Assembly (NCBI GenBank): GCA_964588385.1
Contig: CAZPPG010000012.1
Location: 1 to 64,000, forward strand
DNA from: JAHBWV01 sp964588385
Lineage (GTDB): Bacteria; Planctomycetota; Phycisphaerae; Phycisphaerales; UBA1924
Direction: 5' to 3'
DNA: 64,000 bases
Positions 16,242 through 23,957 of this stretch are shown in pieces. Within the stretch, counting starts at the first letter, position 1. Each line of letters opens with the position of its first letter. Position numbers and translations under genes: made by a program. The notes beneath the pieces are model-generated. The model ran no database searches, was not told where the DNA came from, and was given only the letters and a program-made list of their open reading frames with translations.

Positions 16242-16877
16242 TTACATGCGTCCGGTGCCTGTCTTGACGGGCAGAAGGATGGGTCGCGCCTGTCCCTGCT
16301 CGTTGTAACCGACACTGACGCCATAGACCTGCGGGACGATGCGTCGCTCCATGATCTGGCGGACGTAGCGGACCTCGTAGCCGCCCCCGTCGTGCGGGAT
16401 TGTCTGCACGAGCAGCGGCTCTCCGACCTCACCCAGGACGCGGCCGTCCTTCTGGCCGGCGCGGAGATAGGCGTCGAAGTAGTCGTCGGAGCCGGAGGAG
16501 GACGAGAGCCCGAAGGGCGCGAGGTTGGCGAGGGTGCCGTTGTTTGGGGAGATGAGCTGGTTGTCGTCGGTGGGGCCGCGCACGATCCATGCGAGCGCGA
16601 GGGCGGCGGCGGCGGCCCAACCGCCCCACATGCGGAACGAGCGGCCTCGATCGGCGATGCCGCCGTGGGCATGGACGGGCGCTTCGACGCCATCGGCGAT
16701 GGCGACGACCTCGCACATGGCGCCGGTGAGTTCGGCGTGGTCCTGCTGGAGCCCGGCCAGGTCGCGCCAAATGGAGGCGTCGCGCTCGGCGAGCGCCTTG
16801 AGCGCGGACCAGTCCTCGGGCGAGGCCTCGCCGTCGATGACGCGCGAGATGAGGATGTCACGATCGGTGCCGGTCAT
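16242..16877 (-). CDS. Putative membrane-bound anti-sigma factor
   Basis: A 211-residue protein. The N-terminal 50 residues (SRVIDGEASPEDWSALKALAERD) resemble an anti-sigma recognition segment, with one transmembrane helix near 84-100 (MWGGWAAAAALALAWIV) and a periplasmic C-terminal region without a known domain. No HxxxCxxC zinc motif is seen, so it is not a classical ZAS protein. The ATG overlaps the stop of the upstream sigma gene by four bases. The assignment rests on topology and this coupling. Confidence 0.7.
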   Translation of the reverse strand: MTGTDRDILISRVIDGEASPEDWSALKALAERDASIWRDLAGLQQDHAELTGAMCEVVAIADGVEAPVHAHGGIADRGRSFRMWGGWAAAAALALAWIVRGPTDDNQLISPNNGTLANLAPFGLSSSSGSDDYFDAYLRAGQKDGRVLGEVGEPLLVQTIPHDGGGYEVRYVRQIMERRIVPQVYGVSVGYNEQGQARPILLPVKTGTGRM

Positions 16878-17668
16878 GGTGTTTCTCCGCCAGTTCCATT
16901 GGCGTTGCCGTCCTGCGTCCGTGCCTCCTGATGCGGTGTGTCCGTGTGGGCATTTGGGCCGTCCGTGGCGCGTGTGTGAGGCTGAAGGTGGGTTTCGATC
17001 TGAGCCGCGGGCCGGGACGCGGGCGAGGCCGATTGGCTTGATGTGATTGGGGCGGCGTCTTTCTCGGCCAGTTCGCGGAGCATGCGCCGGCCACGGGCGA
17101 TGCGCGTCTCAACCGTGGTCTCCGGGATTCCCATCAACTCACCGATCAGGCGATAACTCAGGCCCTGGAGACAACGAAGGAGCAGCGGCTCGCGATAGCC
17201 GTCGGGGAGGCGCTCGGAGAGTTCCATGAGGCGCCGGGCCTCTTCGCGCCGGCCGGTGAGCAGGTCGGGCTTGGTGTCGACGGGCGCGGATCCCGCTGCA
17301 TCGGTCGCGCCGAGCCCTCCGGAGGTCGCGGCGGGACGACGCTCGAGCGTGTCGCGCTTGCGCCGGGCGAGCGTGCGCCCGGAGGCGTGAGCGGCGTTCA
17401 TCGCGACCGTGCGCAGCCACGGGCGGAGGGCCGCGGGGTCGCGGAGTTCATGGATGCGCCGGACAAACTGCATGGCCACGTCCTGGAGGAGGTCTTCAAG
17501 GTCGGTGGTGCGGGGCTTGTGGGCCATGAGGACCGCGGCGACCCAGCGCCGGTGGTCCTCCCAGACCTGGCGCTGGGCGTCGCGCTCGCCACGGATGGCG
17601 GCCATGATGAGCGCGGCGGTTGCGCCACCCTCCGAAGCCGCTCGTTCTTCGAGCCCGACAAGTCGCAC
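16874..17668 (-). CDS. ECF-type sigma-70 factor
   Basis: A 264-residue sigma factor. Region 2 contains WVAAVLMAHKPRTTDLEDLLQDVAMQF-like helices with the DLLQDV core, then LRPWLRTVAMNAA. Region 4 contains LPDGYREPLLLRCLQGLSY and the helix-turn-helix around IPETTVETRIARGR. A long hydrophilic tail (about 60 residues, Ser/Thr/Gln-rich) follows region 4. A GTG at 17668 preceded by GGGAG seven bases upstream is the best start; the frame also opens at a TTG at 17707. It is translationally coupled to the putative anti-sigma gene. Confidence 0.88.
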   Translation of the reverse strand: MRLVGLEERAASEGGATAALIMAAIRGERDAQRQVWEDHRRWVAAVLMAHKPRTTDLEDLLQDVAMQFVRRIHELRDPAALRPWLRTVAMNAAHASGRTLARRKRDTLERRPAATSGGLGATDAAGSAPVDTKPDLLTGRREEARRLMELSERLPDGYREPLLLRCLQGLSYRLIGELMGIPETTVETRIARGRRMLRELAEKDAAPITSSQSASPASRPAAQIETHLQPHTRATDGPNAHTDTPHQEARTQDGNANGTGGETP

Positions 17669-17806
17669 CGTGTTTACTCCCGCAATGCCATGAGCAGGGA
17701 TGCGCAACCCCCGGCGGCTCCGTCAGCTCAATCGTGATCAGAATCGGATACCGGACGATTCTCCGATTGGTTCAACGCCCGCGGCACCGATAGCGTTCTG
17801 GTCGGC

Positions 17807-17834
17807 CCATCGGCTCGGAGAGCCGATCTACCCA
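17807..17834. repeat. Palindromic repeat, second family (ATCGGCTC / GAGCCGAT)
   Basis: A 28-base element with self-complementary ATCGGCTC and GAGCCGAT arms. It is the exact reverse complement of 28052-28079, which lies inside a protein-coding gene 10 kb away. It sits in the divergent gap between the sigma gene and tatC. Confidence 0.8.
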
Positions 17835-17895
17835 AGAGCGGGCGGACTTTGTGCGTCCCTACGCTGATTCCTCGTCCGGGTGCCGAACAAACGCC

Positions 17896-18900
17896 ATGCC
17901 GATGCGATTCCCCATCCTGAGCCCGAAAAGCCGCACCGGGGACGCCATGTCGTTCGGCGATCACCTGGAGGAGTTGCGTTCGCGACTGATCGTGGCCCTG
18001 CTGGGGTTGTTGCCGATCCTGATTGTGGCCCTGCTGATTGGCCGCCAGTTGATGGACCTTCTGATGCAACCGGCGTTCCGCGAGCTGCGCGAGCAGGGGC
18101 TTCCGGAGACGTTTCTTTCCACTTCGCCGGCGGAATCCTTCGGGCAGTACATGAAGGTCTCGCTGCTGGCGACGGTCATCATGGGGAGCCCGTGGATCCT
18201 GTATCAGGCGTGGCTGTTCATTGCGCCGGGGCTCTACAAGCACGAGCGGAAGTTCATCCACATCCTGCTGCCGCTGAGCACGGCGCTGACGCTCGCGAGC
18301 GCCGTGTTCATGTATTACGTGCTGCTCCCGGTGATCCTTTCTTTCTTCATGCGCTTCGGCACGGATATCTCCACGCACCGCGCGCACCAGATCGACGCTT
18401 CGGGAATCGTGCTGCCGACGATCCCGGTCCTGGAGGGCGATCCGCTGGAGCCCGCGCCGGGCGAGATGTGGGTGAACGGCCCGCTGCGCCAGTTGCGCGT
18501 CAACACGGCGAAGGAGGGGCAGCCCCCGGCTGTTTTCGGCATGCCTTTGGCGAAGGACTCGGGGATCGTGATCCAGCCGCGGCTGACGGACTATTTCAAA
18601 TGGCTGACGGTGCTCGGGATCGGGTTCGCGCTGGCGTTCCAGACGCCGGTGGTGGTGCTCTTGCTCGGATGGTCGGGGGCGATCGATCCGAAGACCATCG
18701 CGAAGTATCGGAAGCACGCGATCTTGGGGGCGTTCGTGATCGGGGCGGTGCTCACGCCGCCAGATCCCGTATCACAGCCGCTGCTCTCGATTCCGATTTA
18801 TCTGCTCTATGAGCTCGGACTGCTTCTGCTGAAGATTCTGCCGGCAAAGCGACTCTTCAAGTCCGAATCAGAGATGAGCGAGGAGCAGGGCGAGGACTGA
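17896..18900 (+). CDS. tatC: Sec-independent protein translocase subunit TatC
   Basis: A 334-residue integral membrane protein with about six transmembrane helices. The TatC hallmark start MSFGDHLEELRSRLI is at about residues 18-32. FMYYVLLPVILSFF and FALAFQTPVVVLLL follow, and later KYRKHAILGAFVIGAVLTPPDPVSQ. The loop between helices 3 and 4 is enlarged by about 60 residues (around IDASGIVLPTIPVLEGDP to IVIQPRL), making it longer than the roughly 260-residue E. coli protein. TatC binds the twin-arginine signal; two Tat substrates occur at 49.2 and 50.8 kb. tatA/B are not nearby. The ATG at 17896 is preferred over a GTG 45 bases upstream. Confidence 0.95.
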   Translation: MPMRFPILSPKSRTGDAMSFGDHLEELRSRLIVALLGLLPILIVALLIGRQLMDLLMQPAFRELREQGLPETFLSTSPAESFGQYMKVSLLATVIMGSPWILYQAWLFIAPGLYKHERKFIHILLPLSTALTLASAVFMYYVLLPVILSFFMRFGTDISTHRAHQIDASGIVLPTIPVLEGDPLEPAPGEMWVNGPLRQLRVNTAKEGQPPAVFGMPLAKDSGIVIQPRLTDYFKWLTVLGIGFALAFQTPVVVLLLGWSGAIDPKTIAKYRKHAILGAFVIGAVLTPPDPVSQPLLSIPIYLLYELGLLLLKILPAKRLFKSESEMSEEQGED

Positions 18901-18948
18901 TGGCAGGCGTTTGGCGCACGCGGCAGGGGAGAGTGACAGGAGCCGCGC

Positions 18949-19635
18949 ATGGGACTGGGACGGAACATCCTGCGGATCTTCGGGTTTGGATCCGGATCTC
19001 ATGCGGACCCGGACGCGCCCATCGCTCGTCCACAGACGATTCTCGATCCGGTTGATGCGCTCGGGGGAGATGTCACGTGCGCGGATGGCGCGAGTGCGGC
19101 GCGTGGTGGGGCTGGGTCGGAGGCTTCCCTCGCGACCGAGACGGACGTGGCGATGATGCGGCGGGCGTTGGAGCGGGCTCGCGAGGCCGCGGCGGTGGGC
19201 GAGGTTCCCGTGGGCGCGGTGGTGTATGAGACGGCGACGGGGCGGGTGCTGGCGGAGGCCTCAAACAGACGCGAGCTGGATCGGGATCCGACTGCGCACG
19301 CGGAGCTGATCGCGATGCGCGAGGCCTGCCGCGTAAGGCATGACTGGCGATTGTCGGATTGCACCGTGGTGGTGACGCTGGAGCCGTGCCCGATGTGCGC
19401 GGGCGTGATCGTGAACGCGCGGGTGGGGCGGCTGGTGTATGGTGCGGCAGATCCGAAGGCGGGGGCGTGCCGCTCGCTGATGTCGCTGACGAACGATGTG
19501 CGCCTGAACCATCGGGTGGTGCCGATCGATGGCGTGCTCGCGGATGAGTGCGCTGCGCTGCTCAAGAGCTTCTTCGCGTCACTGCGCAGGCCGGACCGGC
19601 CCCGAAAGCCGGATAGCTCCGCGCCGGGGGTGTGA
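18949..19635 (+). CDS. tadA: tRNA-specific adenosine deaminase
   Basis: A 228-residue deaminase that converts A34 to inosine in tRNA(Arg). The zinc site is HAE (H117, E119) and EPCPMC (C147, C150). The surrounding family pattern is present (GEVPVGAVV, SLMSLTNDVRLNHRV). An N-terminal extension of about 65 residues, low in complexity, precedes the catalytic domain; an internal start is possible but the frame opens with an ATG and AGGAG upstream. Most homologues are 150-170 residues. Confidence 0.93.
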   Translation: MGLGRNILRIFGFGSGSHADPDAPIARPQTILDPVDALGGDVTCADGASAARGGAGSEASLATETDVAMMRRALERAREAAAVGEVPVGAVVYETATGRVLAEASNRRELDRDPTAHAELIAMREACRVRHDWRLSDCTVVVTLEPCPMCAGVIVNARVGRLVYGAADPKAGACRSLMSLTNDVRLNHRVVPIDGVLADECAALLKSFFASLRRPDRPRKPDSSAPGV

Positions 19636-19636
19636 A

Positions 19637-19800
19637 AGACGAGGATGGGGAACGCGAAGATCGCGAAGCACGCGAAGAAGTCCAGGACATTCACCACGAA
19701 GAGGCGGGATGGATGCGAAAGAGGGGAACGAGAAGCGGTTGAACGCGAATGATGCGGAGGAACGCGGAGAAGAGCGGGCGCAGATGAGGAAAGGGGCCGG
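19637..19800. repeat. AG-rich low-complexity repeat block
   Basis: Irregular repeats of cgcgaag, cacgaag and cgcggag units (gaagatcgcgaagcacgcga; aacgcggagaagagcgggc). They fill the gap between tadA and mutM. They resemble the repeats at 50553-50752 and 54853-54985. No ORF with convincing coding features is present here. Confidence 0.55.
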
Positions 19801-19838
19801 GGGCGAGTGGTGGATGGGAGCGAGCGGGATGACGTTCG

Positions 19839-20711
19839 ATGCCTGAGTTGCCCGAGGTTGAGACGGTGCGGCGGACGCTCGAGCCTTTGCTCGTGGGGCG
19901 GCGCGTCGCACGGGTTGATCTGCGCCGCGCGGACATCGTCGAGGGAGATCGCTCCGCTGCCGCGCTCCTGGAGGGCGCGACGATCCGCGCGCTTGTCCGC
20001 CGCGGCAAGCAGCTTGCGATCATCGGTGACCATGAGGCGAGACGCTCGGGCGCGGGAACGAGCGCGGGGCGCGTGCTCATCGTGCATCTGGGGATGACGG
20101 GCCAACTGGTGCATCACGCGACGCGTCCCGACCTCTCATCCACAACACATGTGCACGCGCTGTGGACGATCGAGACGGGCGCGGCCACGAAGAGCGAGCC
20201 CGCGGGCGTTCTGAGTTTCCGCGACCCGCGCCGCTTCGGGGGGCTCTGGCCGCTGACCAGCGAGCAGGCCCTGAACGAGCGTTGGGAATCGCTCGGCCCC
20301 GACGGGCTCGAGGCAACGGCGGCGGGATTGCGCGAGCGCGCGGGGCGGTCGCATCGGGCGATCAAGGCCGCGCTGCTCGATCAGGCCGTGATCGCGGGCG
20401 TCGGCAACATCTACGCGGATGAATCGCTGCACCGCGCGGGCATCAGACCCACGCGGTCGTGCCACCGGATCAAGGGCGAGGAGTGGGAGCGGCTCGCGGC
20501 GGAGGTTCGCACGGTGCTGCACGGGGCCATCGCCTCCGGCGGATCCACGCTCCGGGACTACGTCGGGGGAACGGGCCGCCCGGGCGCCGCACAGCTTCTG
20601 CACGCGGTCTATGGGCTCGGGGGGCAGCCGTGCCTGGCGTGCGGCGGGGAACTGCGTGTGGGGGTCGTGGGGCAGCGGACGACGGTCTGGTGCCGCGGGT
20701 GTCAGCGTTGA
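19839..20711 (+). CDS. mutM: Bifunctional formamidopyrimidine-DNA glycosylase / AP lyase
   Basis: A 290-residue Fpg/MutM. It starts with MPELPEVETVRR, where P1 after Met removal is the Schiff-base nucleophile and the following Glu is catalytic. The beta-hairpin lysine region (RRGKQL), HLGMTGQL, RDPRRFG, GVGNIYADE and the C-terminal CxxC...CxxC zinc finger (CLACGG, CRGCQR) are all present. It excises 8-oxoguanine and other oxidised purines. An insert of about 20 residues near 65-85 is longer than in E. coli. Confidence 0.97.
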   Translation: MPELPEVETVRRTLEPLLVGRRVARVDLRRADIVEGDRSAAALLEGATIRALVRRGKQLAIIGDHEARRSGAGTSAGRVLIVHLGMTGQLVHHATRPDLSSTTHVHALWTIETGAATKSEPAGVLSFRDPRRFGGLWPLTSEQALNERWESLGPDGLEATAAGLRERAGRSHRAIKAALLDQAVIAGVGNIYADESLHRAGIRPTRSCHRIKGEEWERLAAEVRTVLHGAIASGGSTLRDYVGGTGRPGAAQLLHAVYGLGGQPCLACGGELRVGVVGQRTTVWCRGCQR

Positions 20712-21200
20712 CCGGCGAGGGGGACGGGAGGATCGGGAGCGCCGACCTATCCACAACGATCCCCACATGACTGTGGAAACGGGCGCGAGCGTGTTCACGC
20801 ATCCTTCACGCTCGCTTCATGCGCCGGGACTCTTCTTCCTTTATCAGGAGTAGATCCTGATGGTGGTGATAGCAGGGGCTGGCGCTTTGTGGATCCGACC
20901 CCGTCATGCGCATCTAAAGGCCTTGCATGTCGAGAGATAAGGCGAATCATCGGAGCGGGACATCTTGTCACTTGTCAGGCAGTTGCCAGACGCTTCTGGC
21001 GCCAGCTCGCGTCGGTGGCATCGCTCAAGACAGATCCGGGCTCGCCAATGAGAGCGCGACCGCCGGGAAGCGCCCGGTTCTGCACCAGCAGTCCACAGCC
21101 AGAAGCGCCAGCCTACGCGTCCCTGACCAAGGAAGAACACCTACACGCCCGTGCGGGTGCGGGACGGGTGCTCGCGAGGGCGATTCAAAGTGCCGCGGCA
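20712..21200. other. 489-base gene-free region beside dnaA with DnaA-box-like sites and hairpins
   Basis: No convincing gene is present. CTATCCACA (20747-20755) differs from the DnaA box TTATCCACA at one base, and weaker reverse sites lie at 20772-20780 and 20888-20896. A perfect 9-base stem (20785-20793 with 20807-20815) may terminate mutM. ATCAGGA/TCCTGAT flank a five-base loop at 20843-20861. A 10-base inverted repeat (CGCTTCTGGC 20991-21000, GCCAGAAGCG 21098-21107) encloses a CCGGG/CCCGG hairpin at 21063-21077, a shape compatible with a structured RNA. It could be part of oriC. Confidence 0.35.
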
Positions 21201-22658
21201 TCAAGCTCTTCCGGAGGTGAGGCGCTCTTCCATGGCGCGGATGGCGCCGTCGAGCTTCTCGTCCTGGACGCGCCGGCCTTCGATGGCTCTGAGGGCGTGC
21301 ATGACGGTGGTGTGGTCACGGCCGCCGAAGAAGCCGCCGATCTCTTCCAGCGAGTGACGCGTGAGGTGTCGGGCCAGGTACATGCAGATCTGGCGGGGGA
21401 GGACGACGGACTGCTGGCGTCTTTTGGACTGCAGGTCGGCGAGGCGGACGCCGTAGTAGCTGGTGACCGCGGTGACGATGGCCTGGATCGAGGGGATGGC
21501 GGCGGTGACCACGTCGCCCAGCGCGGTGGCGGCGAGGGCGGCGTCGATGGGCCGGTTATCGACCTTGGACTGGATCTGGAGCTTGGTGACCGCGCCCTCG
21601 AGTTCCCGGATGTTGGCCTTGATGCGCTCTGCGATGTAGCAGGCGACCTCGTTGGGGATCTCAAAGCCGCGGATACGGGCCTTGGCCTTGACGATCTCGA
21701 CGCGTGTCTCGTAATCGGGGGGTTCGACCTTGGTGACCAGGCCCCACTTGAAGCGTGAGACGAGGCGTTCTTCGAGGTCGGGGATCTCTTCAGGGGCGGC
21801 GTCGGAGGAGATGATGATCTGTTTGTGGGCCTGGTAGAGGGCGTTGAAGGTGTGGAAGAACTCTTCCTGGGTGCGGTCGCGCTTGGCCAGGAAGTGGATG
21901 TCGTCGACGATGAGAACGTCCACATCGCGGAAGCGGTGACGGAAATCGTTCATCAGTCCCTGCTGCACGGCCTCGATGAACTGGGTCATGAACCCCTCGC
22001 ACGAGGTGTAGTACATGGAAGCGCCGGGGCGGGACTCGGCGATGCTGAGGCAGATCGCCTGGAGCAGGTGGCTCTTGCCCAGGCCGACGCCCCCGTGCAC
22101 GAACAAGGGGTTGTACGCGAGGCCGGGCTTCTCCGCGACGCCGAGGGCGGCGGCGTGTGCGAGGCGATTGCCGGGCCCGATGACGAAGTTGTCGAAGGTG
22201 TAGTCGGGGTTGATGACGAGCGACTCGTTCCGGGACGAGCTGCTGCTGACGGTGCCGAAGGAGACGCCGCCGATCGAGGTGGCCCCCTGGGCGCTTTCGG
22301 AGGATCCGGAATAGGCGGGGGCCGGGCCGGGCTTTGATTCGACGATGGAGTCGAGGCCGTCGGCGCCTCGTGAGGGGCGGAGCGTGGCGCCGAGCGCCTC
22401 GTCCGGCCCGAGGAAGCGGATAGCGAGCAACTGGCCCGACACGCTACGGATGGCGTCGTTGAAGTGGTCCAGACACTGCTTCTTGAGGTAGTCGCGGTGG
22501 ACCGCGGTGAGGGTGCGCACGGACATGACGCCACCGGAGACGCCCAGCGGCTCGAGTTCCTCGAACCACTGGCGACAAATGGCGGGGTTGTGCGCTCGCA
22601 GGTGCGAGAGCATTCCCTCCCAGATCTTGCGATCGGGGTCGGCCAACGGCGAACCCAC
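21201..22658 (-). CDS. dnaA: Chromosomal replication initiator protein DnaA
   Basis: A 485-residue DnaA. Domain I begins near WEGMLSHLRAHNP (about 13-25). A low-complexity Ser/Gly linker (domain II) spans about 100-145. The AAA+ domain starts YTFDNFVIGPGNRLAHAAA, with Walker A GGVGLGKSH (189-197) and Walker B VDDIH (251-255). The C-terminal DNA-binding domain carries GGRDHTTVMHAL. The start is uncertain: GTG 22658 follows AGGAAGG closely and TTG 22646 has better spacing; both precede conserved sequence. It lies next to a gene-free region with DnaA-box-like sequences, suggesting the origin is close. Confidence 0.96.
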   Translation of the reverse strand: MGSPLADPDRKIWEGMLSHLRAHNPAICRQWFEELEPLGVSGGVMSVRTLTAVHRDYLKKQCLDHFNDAIRSVSGQLLAIRFLGPDEALGATLRPSRGADGLDSIVESKPGPAPAYSGSSESAQGATSIGGVSFGTVSSSSSRNESLVINPDYTFDNFVIGPGNRLAHAAALGVAEKPGLAYNPLFVHGGVGLGKSHLLQAICLSIAESRPGASMYYTSCEGFMTQFIEAVQQGLMNDFRHRFRDVDVLIVDDIHFLAKRDRTQEEFFHTFNALYQAHKQIIISSDAAPEEIPDLEERLVSRFKWGLVTKVEPPDYETRVEIVKAKARIRGFEIPNEVACYIAERIKANIRELEGAVTKLQIQSKVDNRPIDAALAATALGDVVTAAIPSIQAIVTAVTSYYGVRLADLQSKRRQQSVVLPRQICMYLARHLTRHSLEEIGGFFGGRDHTTVMHALRAIEGRRVQDEKLDGAIRAMEERLTSGRA

Positions 22659-22858
22659 CCTTCCTGCGCGCCCCGCCCTCCTCGGCAAGCACGCCAAGCA
22701 ACCCACCAGACTTCGTGCGAGGAACACCACGCACCCCGCAACGCCAAACGTAATCGGAGACGGCCCGCGAGTCAACACAGATCAGTGAACGACGCGGAAC
22801 GTTGGAGCCAACCCGTGACGCTTCAATCGGTTGCGAGGGAGCGAAAATCGGGCGCGCC

Positions 22859-23773
22859 TCAGCGTGCCGCGGCCTCGGCGACGCGCGCCTGCTCGTCGTA
22901 GCGCTCGCGATTGGTCCGATGGTCCATGAGGAACAGGACCTTCTGTGCCTTCTCGACGCCGACGGACTCGACCAGGCGTTTGCGGGCGAACTGCAGGTTC
23001 GTGCGGCGCGAGATGTGCACAAGCACGAGGGCCTGGCACTCCAATACGCGGAGCCACTCGGCCACGTCGGCCACGTGCATGTGCATGCCGACCTTGGCCC
23101 GCTCGCGATGATCCGGCTCGAAGAATGTGCACTCGCAGATGACGATCTGGGCCTTGCGGACGTCCTCGCGGATCAGGTACGGGCCGGGGGCGGTGTCGCC
23201 CAGGTACGCGATCAGCGGGATCTCGAGCGTGCGCGTGATCTCCACGCCCCGATCCTTGAGTTCGCGGAGCTTCTCCTGCGGCATGTCGATGAACTCGGTC
23301 TTGAGCTTGCTGCGGCGTTCGATGATGGAGTAGCCCATGGAGGGGCAGGTGTGCTCGGTGTGGAAGCCGCGGAGGAAGGTGTTGTTCTTGATCTCGACCT
23401 GCTGATTGTGCTCGAGCGCGACGACCTTGTAGGGCGTCTCCTGGCGCTCCAGCTCGACGAAGCCGGCCATCATCTGGCGGATCGCGGTCTCGATACGGGC
23501 ATCGCAGACGATGGTCGCGTCGCCCATCCCCTGGAAGCGGCGCTGCGAGCAGAAATACGCCAGGCCTCCGACGTGGTCCATGTGGCCGTGCGAGATCGCG
23601 GCGAACTTGGCCGGGAGCATGGCCCGCGGGCACTCGCCAAGGTCAAAGACGATGTCCAGTTCGGGGATGCCGATCGAGGTGGTCTCGCCGGCGACGGAGA
23701 CGCCCTGCACGCGGAACGGCGGAACGTACAGGAAACCGAGTGAGCCCTCGCGAGGAGGGGGCTTGGGGAGCAT
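22859..23773 (-). CDS. RNase Z-like metallo-beta-lactamase-fold hydrolase
   Basis: A 304-residue MBL-fold enzyme. The zinc motif SHGHMDH (H62, H64, D66, H67) follows FDLGECP, and HTEHTCPSMGY, GDTAPGPYL and a late VLVHISRRTN supply further family features. The layout is closest to ribonuclease Z / arylsulfatase-like members, so a tRNA 3'-processing or nuclease role is possible but not proven. GGAGG lies seven bases before the ATG at 23773. The upstream frame is open but has no better start. It is cotranscribed toward dnaA but separated from it by 200 bases. Confidence 0.85.
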   Translation of the reverse strand: MLPKPPPREGSLGFLYVPPFRVQGVSVAGETTSIGIPELDIVFDLGECPRAMLPAKFAAISHGHMDHVGGLAYFCSQRRFQGMGDATIVCDARIETAIRQMMAGFVELERQETPYKVVALEHNQQVEIKNNTFLRGFHTEHTCPSMGYSIIERRSKLKTEFIDMPQEKLRELKDRGVEITRTLEIPLIAYLGDTAPGPYLIREDVRKAQIVICECTFFEPDHRERAKVGMHMHVADVAEWLRVLECQALVLVHISRRTNLQFARKRLVESVGVEKAQKVLFLMDHRTNRERYDEQARVAEAAAR

Positions 23774-23957
23774 CGATAAACCTCCGTTGGCAGGGCCTTT
23801 CGCCCGGCCAGGACCGAGTGTCACTCCATCGTATGGCGCGCGGCCATGCACCGGAGCGATTGCGGACGACCAGAAGTCAAAGAGCGCGGTGAATGGCCGG
23901 CGACGCGCAACAAGCTGGGCGGTTGAGACGCGATCTCATTCGACTGGCGGGCGCGGC

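Noticed and set aside
20927..21220. Small open frame of 97 codons beside dnaA
   Set aside because: Cys/Ser/Arg-rich without coding-like third-position bias, ribosome-binding site or recognisable domain.
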